The position numbers were made by a program, and so were the translations under genes. A stretch of DNA of 64,000 nucleotides from Falciphora oryzae (taxonomy: Eukaryota > Ascomycota > Sordariomycetes > Magnaporthales > Magnaporthaceae). Under the pieces are notes generated by a model. It did not search any database. It worked only from the letters and a program-made list of their open reading frames with translations, and was not told where the DNA came from. Numbering within the stretch: position 1 is the first letter of the stretch; every line of letters starts with the position of its first letter. Location: the NCBI GenBank assembly GCA_000733355.1, contig JNVV01000021.1:522480-586479 (forward strand), given 5' to 3'. This document shows, piece by piece, positions 10,270 through 21,442 of the stretch.

Positions 10270-13200
10270 ATGCCCCGGGGTCCTGGCGGCCGCCCGGTTT
10301 TCAACAGCAGCCACTGGAACCATGATGATTTGGACCGGCGACAGTGTTGCTCTCATTGGGAGCTGACCAGGGGTCAACACATTGAGGTCGGCGGTATGTG
10401 CTGCGACGCAATCCTGTGCTTGTCTTGCGAGCGCTGACAGTCTGCGGCCCCGCAGATCGCTTCACGCAGGAAGCCTTTGAGTTTATCGACGATCTCTTGG
10501 AGGAGCAACCGGCCGCAAGACCAGCAAAGCGCCAGCGAGTGCAAGGCCCTATTGAAGTGTACAGCGATGAGCTTGTCGTCTCAAAACCGTTGGCGGTCGC
10601 TGAGAGTTCAGCACTCAGCCGCCATCTGAACAGGCCAAACGTTGGCGCATCGCTGCATTTCAATCATGCCGCAGCCACTGGAGGCTCAGGCGCACATCTA
10701 CAGCTCAGTTGCTGTCGGCGCGTGGAAAAAGAATTGGCGTCGTGCCTGTCGATTCACCTTCCAGAGGGCATTCCCGAGCCGATTCGCGCTTTCGTCGACT
10801 TCGGCGACATGGTTCCGCGTACGCGTCAGGCTGGCAACCTGACGATGACGACCGACCTCGGTCTCCGGCTCGAAGCCGGCGAGGCGGTTTTGTCGCTCAA
10901 GTTCCGTCTCTTCTTGGAAGAGGCCTCTGCCTCTGCATCGCCCCCACTCGACCGCTGGGGCTGGATCAGGAAAGCCCGCGACCTGGCCTTCGAGGCGTTT
11001 ATTCCGGCCGTTCCTCTCGCCACTACGACAAACGGGTCGCCGCAGGAATTCTACAGAGCAGCGCACACTACGGAGCCTGAGTACTTCTCCATGCCCATCT
11101 CGGGACTCACTGCGACGCTTTACCCATTTCAGAGGCGTGCAGTTCGGTGGATGCTGCAACGAGAAGGCGTGCAATGGCATTCACCTCTCAACGAGGCCTC
11201 TCACGGCACCATCGCCCCAGTTGTCTCGCAGCGAGCGATCCCTGTCGGCTTCACCGCGGTTCAGGATGTGGACGGCCAAGAATTTTACACCAGCGAATTT
11301 CACAGTATCACGACTCGAGATCCCACCTTACTGCAGCGAGACCGGGTCGAAAATGTCAAGGGTGGAATCCTTGCGGAGGAGATGGGCCTCGGAAAAACTC
11401 TAGAGATTATTGGTCTGATACTCCTCCACCGCCGCCCTTCCACTCCCGACAGTGCAGTCAACGTCTCGGCGCTGGACGCAAGCCTAGAGCTCAGCGGAGC
11501 CACTCTGATAATTACACCTGAGACGCTTCGGGACCAGTGGGCGAGCGAGCTCAGCAAGCATGCACCAAAGCTTCGCGTCATGGTCTACCACGGCATGCGA
11601 AAGGCAACCAAGAAGCACGTCGATGCCGAGAGCGAGGCTGCGTTGCTGGCAGAAATGGCTGATCATGATGTAGTAATCATGACGTACAACGAACTCAGGG
11701 CCGAGATCCATTTTGCGACCCCGCCTCCCGATCGTTCCCGAAGGCGCGAGAGAAAATATCACCGCCCGGTCTCGCCGCTGATGCGAATCTCTTGGTGGCG
11801 CGTCTGTCTTGACGAAGCACAGGAGATTGACAGCGGTGTTGGGCATGCCGCTCAGCTGGCGCAGATGCTCCCGCGTGTGAATGCCTGGGCTGTCACCGGA
11901 ACCCCCATCAAGGATGATCTCAAGGACCTCAGGGGTCTTCTCTTGTTTCTTCACTCCGACATCTTCGTACAGCCCAACGTCTGGGACAGTCTTGTTAGTT
12001 ATCTGGGGATCTTTCGCAACCTCTTCAGTCAAATCAGCCTGCGACATACAAAGCAACTGGTCAGAAGCGAGTTGGAGCTCCCAGCACAGAAGCGCTACGT
12101 AATCAACATCCCCTTCAACGCGGTCGAGGAACAGTACTATCAAAGGCTCTTTTGCCAGCTCGTCAAGACATGCGACCTGGACGACCAGGGTGAGCCGACG
12201 GTCGAAAACTGGAAGCCTGAAGAGCACACGCGTGTGATGCGAAACTGCCTTGATCTGCTTCGAAAGGCCGCGCTGCACCCGCAGGTGGGCGCCCGAGGTC
12301 ACACAGCAGGTCGCAATCCTCTCCGTACCGTGACAGAGGTTCTAGATTTCATGTTGCAGGAGGCGGAGAGCAATGTCCTGACCAGCCAGCGGGCTTTGCT
12401 CTCTTCAAAGCTCACGAGGGGCCAGCTCTTCGAAGAGACCCCGAGGAAGAAAGAAGCTCTGGAGATCTGGCGGGAGGTCCTTGACACTATTGAGCCGATC
12501 ATCGAGGCCACGCGCGAGGAGCTTCGTGCGGTACAGCCGGGCGCACCCGACGATGATGCAGACGACGCAAGTGATGATGAGGAAAAGACGGGGAACTCGC
12601 GACTAGGAGAAGTGCAACGAAAGTTGCGATATGCTCTCGAGATCCAGCACAAGGCTATCTTCTTTCGTGCCAACGTCTACTTCCAGATTAAAAACGACAA
12701 AGACATGACGGATCCAAAAGACAAAGATGAGATTGAGCGTCTGAGCAAGCTTGAGGATGAAGGTTACGCCCGAGCAAAGCGTATTCGCCAAGAGATCCTT
12801 CAGGACTCGCACCACAAAGCCTCCAAGCTCATGGCTCGGATCGAAGAGAAGGCGAAGCGCCAAGACTTTGCTGTGATCCCCAACACGGAGTGTGACGTAC
12901 GGCCCGGAATCGAGACAAGCATGATCGTAGATATGATCGAATCTCTGTGCGCGGCTCTGAACGAGCAAGCGGACAAGCTGGATGACTGGCGCCAGCGACT
13001 CATCGAGCTCGTTTGCAAACCTCTTGTCGACGAGGATGAAGACGTGGAAGCGACTGGCGACGAGTACGGCGACTCAACAAAGGTCCAGGAGGAGGTCATC
13101 GTGTTTGTTCAAGTCATCAGAGCAGCTCTTGCTGACCGCCACGCGGCCCTCTCGGGGCAGCCTGTCAGCAAACTGGTCGTGGACGAGACAAAGACATCCC

Positions 13201-14887
13201 TCGCACTGGCACTGGAGGACGAGGGCCCTGCCCCTGAGAAACTGATCGACTTATTCGACCAGCGAGCGCGGGTGTCGCCTACCAATTGCCAGGGGTCTGT
13301 CAGGTCTTTGCTTGGGGACCTGCGAACGGTTTCGGCTTCACTCAAACACCAAACCTCGGGCCGCGCGCAGGCGGAGCTGGTAGTGGTTGAGCAGCTGCAA
13401 CAGAAGTTGACCACCATGTGGAACAAGCAAAGCAAGGCCCAGACGGTGATGGAGCAGGAGGTGGACTTTTTCACGTCCATCATGAACGCACGTGTCGACT
13501 ACTACCGCCAACTTCAGGCCATTTCCGACGATCTGGCGCCTTTCGAGGGTGCTAGGGATGACATGGCTCTGATAAGCATGGAAGCCCAGGAGAAGACGCT
13601 CAACGACAGAATTGCAAAAGCTCAGGCCGAACACCGGTACTGTGAGTTTTGGAAGCTTTCGGAAATGTTTGTGGCTGCCGTCATCGCTGACATGTTTTGT
13701 TTACAGTGCTCAACCTCAAGACCTCTGGAGAAAAGGACGAGGTTCGAATGTGCCCTATCTGCCAGACCGAGATCACGAACGGCGTCATCACCACGTGCGG
13801 ACACCAGTTCGACAAGGACTGCCTGCTGCCATGGCTCACCCGCGCTGGCAACTGCCCGACCTGCAAGCGACCTGTGAGGCCGTTCCAGCTGCATCCCTTC
13901 ACGCTGAAGCCGCAGGAGCTCAAGCTGGTGGACAACGGCGACGAGGGCTCCGGTGCAGCCGGGGGCAAAGAAAACGGCCGCCGACAATCAGCAAGTCCTA
14001 AGTCTAAGAATGGCATATACTCGTCGTTCAACGCCGAGAAGCTGGCCGAGATCAAGGCGGTGGACCTGGACGGCCCCTCGTTCACGACCAAGGTCGACGC
14101 CATCGTGCGCCACCTCTTGTGGCTTCGGGAGAGCGACCCGGGGGCCAAGTCCATCATCTTCTCGCAGTACACCGAATTCTTCAAAGTGCTCTCGGATGCG
14201 TTCGACCGACACCGGATCGGGTTCTCGTCCATCAGCGACCGGGCCGGGATCCAGCGCTTCACCGAGGACCCGAGCATCGAGTGCTTCCTTCTGCACGCGC
14301 GCGCGCAGTCGAGCGGCCTGAACCTGGTCAACGCGAACCACGTCATCCTGTGCGAGCCGCTGCTCAACACGGCGCTCGAGCTGCAGGCCATCGCGCGCGT
14401 GGACCGGATCGGGCAGCAGCAGGACACGACGGTGTGGCTGTACATCGTCGAGGGGACCGTCGAGGAGTCGATCTACAACCTGTCGGTGCAGCGCCGGCTC
14501 GAGCACATGGACAGGAACCTCAAGGGCAAGTCGAAAGACGTGGATGAGTCGAGCCTCGAGATGGCGAACGCGCTGGAGATGGAGCAGGCGTCGCTCACCA
14601 AGCTCATGCGGAAGCGCGAGGGGAAGGAGGAGGCGGGCGAGGAGATCCCTGTCGATGACCTTTGGACCTGTATCTTTGGCCACGTGGGTCGTGCCGAGAA
14701 CGGCGGTCGGACGGCGAGTGGCGTTGTCGACGACGATGGTGGCGAAGAGCAGCCAGAGGAGATGCGCGGGCAAGAGGGAAGGTTGAGAAACAACCCGGTG
14801 ATCCGCAGACGGCTGCTTGCTGATGCTGCTGAGGCGAGGAGACATCGCGACATTGTTGTTATCGAGTCGGATGATGAAAGTGATTAG
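10270..14887 (+). CDS. SNF2-family ATPase with RING finger (SHPRH/Irc20-like E3 ligase), 3 exons
   Basis: Exons 10270-10393, 10456-13641 and 13707-14887 are all phase-consistent, with GTATGT and GTGAGT donors, and give 1,496 aa. The SNF2 helicase motifs are present in order: ILAEEMGLGKTLE at about residue 350, DEAQEI at about 494, and WAVTGTPI shortly after. A long linker follows, then a RING at about 1118-1156 (CPIC...TCGHQFDKDC...CPTC). The second helicase lobe at about 1250-1355 has SIIFSQYTEFF, SSGLNLVNANHVI and IARVDRIGQQQ. The insertion of a RING between the two lobes is the architecture of SHPRH and yeast Irc20, nuclear enzymes tied to DNA-damage tolerance and recombination. The fifth RING zinc position is Asp, where Cys is usual. 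The ATG at 10270 with a short first exon is preferred because the second exon has no in-frame ATG near its start. Confidence 0.93.
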
Positions 14888-15271
14888 GGGTTCAGGTCTG
14901 GGAAGCGTCTGGGACGTAGGAATAACGTATAGCGTTGGAGCGATGATTGGGAATTCTTACAGCGATACATGGAACAATAGGACACAGGAACATTTGGGGC
15001 AAAACACGAGGGTGTTTCATTTTGTTAAACTTGAAAGAAAAAAACAAAAAGCTCACTGCCCAACCCCGGATGGGGGTGGACAGCTACGAAAACCCTCACT
15101 CGAGGGTTTTGCTTCGGTTTACAGTGTGGACTCTAGAACCAAATGCACAGGAACTTTCGATAACTACATTTACAGGCTACAGGCTACACTACAACCTACA
15201 GGACCTAATCCAGGGGGGCAATTACAAGGCAACTACAGCACGCTACGGCATGCTAGCTAACCTATCTACCC

Positions 15272-15440
15272 CCCGGGGGTGCCCACCACCCAACCCACAC
15301 CAACCGGGCACCCCTAAATCCCTTCACCCTTCCTAGCGCACGCGTTGCTGTTTCTATCTACCTATTCTAGCCGCCCTGGAGGGCAGGCACCCACCACCCA
15401 ACCCGCCCAACGGGCACCCACCCCCCTTCACCCATCCTCT
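15272..15440. repeat. two imperfect direct copies of a C-rich block of about 60 bp
   Basis: Both blocks contain cccaccacccaaccc, then a variant of aacgggcaccc, then cttcaccc, ending in a cct-rich stretch. They begin near 15272 and 15378 and are separated by about 40 bp of unrelated sequence. Their origin is unknown. Confidence 0.65.
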
Positions 15441-15465
15441 TTCACTTTTTTTTTCGAAGCGAATG

Positions 15466-15540
15466 TGTTGAACCGCAGCCGGGACTCGAACCGTCGACCT
15501 CGAGAGGTTAAGGTTTCGCGATCGTGAGGTGGCTTGGGCA
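15466..15540 (-). other. tRNA-like box B motif, probably a relic
   Basis: Read on the minus strand this has GGTTCGAGTCCC, a good match to the internal Pol III box B, followed by an A-rich run at 15446-15455 in minus-strand sense. The five-base T-stem does not pair and no matching acceptor stem is visible, so it is not a working tRNA. It could be the tRNA-related part of a SINE or a decayed tRNA. Confidence 0.25.
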
Positions 15541-16007
15541 AGGTTGGGAGCACCGGTCGGTCGACTTGCGTAAATTCGGTCGAACTCGGCCGATATCGGT
15601 CGCTCGATGAGGATCCTTAGATGGGGCTTGTTTATATGGCTTAGGCACCAGATTGATACCTGCCCAGGTGCCACTTGTGCTATGCGGACCAGTGGGCTCC
15701 ATTCTTCTAACAACTTTTGTTTACCCCAAGCGACATTCTTCGGCGTTTCTCTTTAACATTTCAGCCAGTTGGTAAGTGTTAAAGTAGGCAGGCAGAATAG
15801 TAGGGGTAAAGGTGATGGGTATTATTCGGAAGGAATCCAGGCCGGAGGCCCCGACCGGGAAAAATCTCTATCTGCTGCCTGAAAGCCCGTGCAAAGAGCC
15901 TGGGCACCGTGACAGCGAGTTCCCTTTTTTCCAATTCCCTCCTTCCTTCTTCCCCCTTCCTCCCCCGGCTCCCGGCTGCTAGCCTTATCCGCAGCCCACA
16001 GCGTCAA

Positions 16008-17232
16008 TTATCTTTCACTCCTCCGCTTCCACGGTCTGGAGCAAGACGAGGTCCATGAAAAAGTCTGTTCGGTCGTTGTCCAGTGTTTGGAAAACCGCCC
16101 CCAAAGAGCGCTCTCGAAACTAGCCTCGTAGAAAGACAAGCTCAGCTTGATCTTGATGCGAGCCTCTCTTTTGTTTTTGTCTCGGATGACCTCGTAGATG
16201 GCATCTTGCGTCTCGAAGGAGAGCAGGCGTATATCTGCACGAGTTAGACGGTCAGCCAGGTACTATCAACCGACGTCCACAGCTTTTAAGAGAAAGAAAA
16301 GCAAGAATTTACAGGATACTATGCTTATGCTGCTCTCGCCATAGACACATTTCTTCATGACGATGCTTCTCGTCTGGCGCGACACGGCTTCCAGCCCTAG
16401 CCCCTTGACGATTCCCAGGAAAAGGGGCTCGACGGTTTCGATCACATCGCTGGTGGGCGTCTCCCGGTCCTCCATAACCCGCCCGACGATTGCGCCACGC
16501 AGATTGTGCAGAGCGCAGTCGACGTTATACGTGATGGTTCGGGTCGACCGAGTGGTGTGCAGCATGTTATGTAACGAAACTATCTGGTCAAGTCTGCTCC
16601 CGTCGCGGGCCATGGAAAAGACCAAACCTAGCTTACTAACTCACCTTGACCGTGTCTTCGCCCGCAATCTCGACCAGCTCAATGGACTGGCGATCTTCCA
16701 AGTCCGCGTCCGCGCCACGGCGGTGGTAGACCTCATCCCGCCACTTGCGCATCTCCTTCATAACGCTGTACGCCGAGTCGGCCATGTCGGCAAACTCCTG
16801 GGCCGCCCCCTTAGGGCCGCTAATCTTGTAGGGCTCCTTGCGGCCGCGCTTCAGGCGCTTCTCCATGTTGGACATAACGATGAAAAGGTCCACAACCGCA
16901 GTGATCTTCTTCAGGTGGCCGAGGTCCTCTCTAGCCTTAGCTCGGAGCTTGGCATCTCCAGCAGATAGATCCGAGCCCTTTCCATCGTCCGGCATGACGG
17001 CGACATCTTGGGGCAAAGGCGCATGGCCTTTGGTGGTCGAGGCGCTGGGGCCATTGATCGCCGCTTTCATCTGGCTCATCAGGTCCGACAGCGTATGGCA
17101 GTGTTGCGGCCCAAGAGGCGTGCGTGGCAAGCATCTCGAGCCTCGACAGGCGTGGTAATAGCCGAAAACCAAGGATAGCAACGTGCTCCCTTGTTCCGTC
17201 GGCTTACCCTTTATGGTCAGCTGATGTCCCAT
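16008..17232 (-). CDS. unknown protein A of a tandem paralogue pair, with a probable 1-bp frameshift
   Basis: No family was recognised. Three exons fit by phase: 17232-16645, 16583-16313 and 16234-16008, with donors GTGAGT and GTAAAT and a GTGCAG acceptor, giving about 361 aa. The protein is basic and helical-looking with no signal peptide. It shares the motif EPYKISGPKG and a later segment (SISIVSYIRLL, then IYEVI) with the gene immediately upstream on the same strand (EPYTISKPGG, VVSYVRSVDI, LYDVE), so the two are likely diverged duplicates. In exon 3, at the five-base G run of the minus strand (16098-16102), the frame that aligns with protein B jumps to the next one. That frame stays open and well-behaved (GAVFQTLDNDRT...) to a stop at 16015. 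As written the protein ends in an unrelated tail at 16008. The start is unresolved: 17232 is the first suitable ATG, but an upstream exon is possible. Confidence 0.5.
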
Positions 17233-17527
17233 AGCATGGATAACCTGATAAGACAACAAGCACCATTACCAGGTGCACACATTACACTCGTCACCGGTTC
17301 GATCTCCCGGAATGGTTAGGAACTGAAAGTTCATTGAAGTCATAGCGTAAACGACCATATCAACAGGTGAACCATTCGGATGTCATCCTGGCTCATACTC
17401 ACAGGCCACCCTTTCCTTCCCATCGTTACTAGCCCACGCAATCATACTACTGTAAACCTGGCACGTGCCACCAGCCACGGCAGAATACATGTAGATACCT
17501 AATTACGGAGCCAAGGGAATGAGGAGT

Positions 17528-18659
17528 TCATTCCTCTGCCGCCGGATGTACTGTGCAAGTCTTGCGTCCAAAGGCCTCCAGCCCTCCGCTCTCCGCTACC
17601 GCCGTGAGATCAGGAGCGCCCTGTATCATTTTCTTGAAAACATCATTGAGGCCGGCTTCTCTGGCCAAATATTCACTATCGTTGAGTTTGAGCTCCAGCC
17701 TCGTCACGGACAAGGCGAACCCGATACGCTCGTCCCACCGAGGACGGGTCGGCTTTGCGGGGGCCGGCCGCCTACGTCACCAGCCGAGTAGGCTCACCGT
17801 ATCAGAATCCGACGGCTCTGCGGGCTCCGAGGGATCAGATCGACGTTCCGCCCCAGGATCCGACGGGGTCGGCGGCGACTTCTGCATTGCGAGAGCCCAG
17901 CGCTTCGGCTTGATGGAGAAGACAACAATGCGAGTGCACGCCTCGACATCGTACAGGCAGCCCACGCCGCTGATATCGACAGACCTGACGTAGCTGACCA
18001 CTACCGCATGTTTCAGGTGCGGCAGCTCCAGCGACGGCCCGGCATGCTCCCCAGCGGCGGCGAGGGCCACAGGGAAAGACTTCAGCGCGGTGGTGAAGCG
18101 AGTGAGTACCCCGTCGAGCTCCTTGAGGTGCTTCTTGTCGACCATGGGCAGCCCGCCAAAAATGCGAGGCAAGATCTTCTCATGCAGCTCCGGGCGAGTG
18201 AGCTCCTGGTTCAGAGTCTCGGAGACCGCTTCGCCGACGCCCCGGTACCTGGTTGCCAGCATTCTATTAGTGAAGCTATCGAGGGCCGCTTCCGCCTCCT
18301 CGTTAAAGGCGGCCATGAACCCGCCTGGCTTGCTGATGGTATAGGGCTCCACAGGAGGGGTGTCGACCGCGCCCGAGGAATCGGCATCCTTGCGCGCGGC
18401 GAGGATTTGACGAGACTTGATAAGGCTCTCGCCAGCAAAGACACGTGCCAGCGCCGACACACCCAGAAGACCAGCAAATAATTTGCCTTGCTCTTTGTCT
18501 CCGCTGGACGGCTCGAACGCAAATAAGAAAGAAGGAGGTGCTTTCCCGTCTTTGATCACGGAACTGGGCTCCGCAATCCCCTCTTACAACACCCCCTGAA
18601 GTTCAGATAGTGTATTCCGCGCTCTGACGGTCCCGCTTTTTGGAGAAAAGACTCATCAT
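17528..18659 (-). CDS. unknown protein B of a tandem paralogue pair
   Basis: No family was recognised. The main exon (18549-17798) and last exon (17752-17528) are joined across a 45-bp intron (GTGAGC...CAAAG) in phase. A first exon at 18659-18629 (start MMSLFSKKRD) joined across a 79-bp intron with a weak GTCAGA donor gives 335 aa. That exon is proposed because the open frame has no ATG of its own near its 5' end. Visible features are a hydrophobic stretch (KLFAGLLGVSALARVF), the pair motif EPYTISKPGG, the segment VVVSYVRSVDISGVG, and an acidic Ser/Pro linker (DPSEPAEPSDSD) before RIGFALSVTRLELKL. It lies about 300 bp upstream of its apparent relative A, in the same orientation, which points to an old tandem duplication. 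No catalytic motif is evident. Confidence 0.55.
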
Positions 18660-21442
18660 CTGTCAGCCATGTCACTCAAGTTATGCGCCTGTGATTTCAG
18701 CTTCTTTTAATTATGAAACGAGATCCACTGCACGCACCCAGGTGATCCTACTCCATGGTCATTGTCAGGAGTTTTGCCCGCAGGTGCAGGAATACTGGAT
18801 GGACTGGGCGACGAGCTCATGTACGTTGGTTTGACTTGGTCGTTTGTTAGGTTTTGTCTCCTCGTGGCAAGGATAGTAGCGGAAGATGCTATAATCGTAG
18901 ACAAGAATAAACGGGAATTGGAACGGAGGGTGCAGAGGGTGAGAGAGCGTGGTAGGAAGGAAGCCAGGATGTGCCCGAGCTTTGAGCAAGCTATCCCCCC
19001 AGCCAGCAGCCAGCCACATGCAGTATCTTTGCTACCTTCACTCTGCGGCAAGACTCACACGTTTTGTGGATCCAGGGTAGTACTACCCATGATGCATCGA
19101 GTTCAGCTCTAGGCCCCCGGAACTTACGCAAAAATGACTGAGCGATGCTTGGATGCGAGGTGAAAGTGGGTTCAACTCATCAATAACTCTGGGATCCAGG
19201 CCGTTCCCTGCATGGCTCGCACGGTAAACCCGGCTGCATAGTGGTGAACTGGAAAGGCGCTTAATATTGAGATCAGGGAAGGTTATGTTCCTATTGGATG
19301 TAATTCATGTCAGCTTGCAGCTTGACAGATGAGTGATTGCTTCCTAACTCTCGGTGGCTTTGGCGCCGGTCCGTTCCCCACTCAGTTAGAGGGCTAAACG
19401 CAGAGCGATGGTGTGCCAAGTACTAGGCGCCGCACTTTAGCGTCAGGCAGCCAATCGTGTTTCTCGCCGGGGTCTACTTAGCTATCCTTGTTGGGCATGT
19501 CTGCGTTGTCTAGGTTGTTGTTTACCCAGACTTTTGATATTGGCGCAGTGAAATGCACAGTGAACATGAAAAATGATACCCTGGGGTACCAACCAGCACA
19601 TTGCGTTTCCGGCTTTCTCCAGCATGCATTCTATGATGCGCACATGAAAAGCAAGGCCTAGGTCGAACGACACACCGCAACTTGCCTCGTTAGCTCGGCA
19701 TAGTCGACAACTTAGTAGTCTTTCAGCCCGCCAATAACTGTTCGATTCATAACCAGTCAGTTATCTTTTATAAGAAGATGGGATCATAGATGTTCCCCGA
19801 GCTCGCCGGCTTGGACGGCGACGCATCCGCATTCTGTACCATATCTGTCGGCCGTTCTAGACCACAGACCCCGCCGACATTTGCGGCTAAAGTTGCCATT
19901 GAACAACACATGATAGCACGTTGCCAAGGAGGCGGCGTTTTCTGGGAAAATGCACAACACTCGTCTCTGGTATTCGGACAATGTGTTCTTGTTAGAATTC
20001 TGGCCGTGAATCTAGACGCCTCATAGCAGCGAAACACAATGGGGACTTTTCTGCTTGTCTGGTGCTGCTTATGTTCCCGAATCGTGGCGGGCGTCTGAGT
20101 AAAGGTCGCCTTTGGCAAGAAGAATAATTGTAGGTCCTTAAGTACAACGGAGAGCTTCCTCCTCCGTGGCGTGAGCTGCGCAGTAATGAAGTGGTTGTTA
20201 GAAATATCTCTTCAGCGCAGCAAACTTTCTTGGACCACAGAAGAATCAATTAAAAAGCAGGATTTCCCCATTTGCACCAACGGTTTTCATTATCCAAACT
20301 CCTCGTTTTTAATCAGCATTTTCGCCCATCAACTTTGCGGCAAGATGGCAAATAATCACCAAAGTCCTAAGTGCCGACGTACCATCGGCATTATCATCTG
20401 TATCTTGAAGCCGAAGTTCCCATCACCGACAACAATCCGCCTGTAGGGAGACCATCACTCCACGTACACTGACGGCACGTCATGTTGACCTAGGCTACGA
20501 TATCTCCCACCACTGGTTTTGGAGCGCCCGCCTCGTTAAGATCAGGCTTCATGATTAGAGAGGTACGTGTCCGGGTTGATGGGCAACGCGCTCAGTCAGT
20601 CACGGCCTACCCACCTACATTTGCGACTCTATTTTGGGGCAGGACCGGCGTGCAAGCTGCACTTGAGGATTGTCGCCTGACGCTGTTAAGCGTACCTATC
20701 ATGCCTCGTGCACAAAGGCTTCCCAAAATTCGTACGTCTGGTGTTGGTGGCCGTTCCGGAGGCTTGGGCGGGTGATTGAGCCCCTGAAATTGATTGAAGT
20801 GATTTACGACAGGCGCGATCGCTCGCTTCCATTGAAACCACGAGCGCCAATTTGAACTTCATGTCGATATCTAAAGTTCCGTTTTGGAAAATATTGAAAC
20901 GGAGCCGGGGTATCGGAATTCAGGGCATGTACTGATTGCTCACTTTTGATTTCTGCAATTCAATGGCCATGTTCTAGCTGTGATATTGGTGTTTATACTG
21001 TGCTCGCACTTGACGGGGTGAACCACCCCACCCTCCGCTATGATTCGCCGGAGGAGCATCCATGCCAGCAGTCGAGGACGGCATTTGCGGCAACGTCCAG
21101 CCCAACCATGATTTCCTGCTCGAGAGCCATCCGACGACGAACCCAAGCGAAACGACCCCGAGTTTCCGGTCCATACCGGCGCTGAGAATACAGCCTATCC
21201 TAGATCTCTACGTCATGGGGCAGCTGGCCGCAGCAAGCCGCTTTTCAGAGTGATTTGCGAGCGACCGCGGCGGGTAGTGCCTTGACACCACCAACAATCG
21301 AACCGACGACGCCCTCGCGTCCAACTCCGGTCCCTGCTGAAGCGACTACCCCGCAGGGCCGCCTCTTGCTGGCTGACCTCGACTGTCTTGGGCAACGCCT
21401 GGCGTCTCTCTATCCTGGCAACGTCAAAGACCGGCCGCAAAC
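18660..21442. other. long spacer, nothing recognised
   Basis: These 2.8 kb have short open frames only, none with known motifs, and are somewhat more AT-rich than the flanking genes. The right end is the upstream region of the recyclin gene. A decayed mobile element is possible, but no terminal repeats or coding domains were seen. Confidence 0.45.

Larger units (their letters stand above)
14888..16007. other. repeat-bearing spacer
   Basis: No protein gene is supported. It contains a short iterated motif (aggctac, aacctac variants) near 15173-15210, two related C-rich blocks at about 15272-15336 and 15378-15440, a T run at 15446-15455 and a tRNA box-B-like sequence on the minus strand near 15478-15493. 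These are listed separately. Confidence 0.5.

Noticed and set aside
15466..15540. Functional tRNA gene
   Set aside because: Only box B is convincing; the T-stem mispairs and no acceptor stem or T-run terminator exists on the right strand.
18660..21442. Transposon degraded by repeat-induced point mutation
   Set aside because: No terminal repeats, no transposase or reverse-transcriptase motifs, and no obvious extreme AT bias could be seen by eye.
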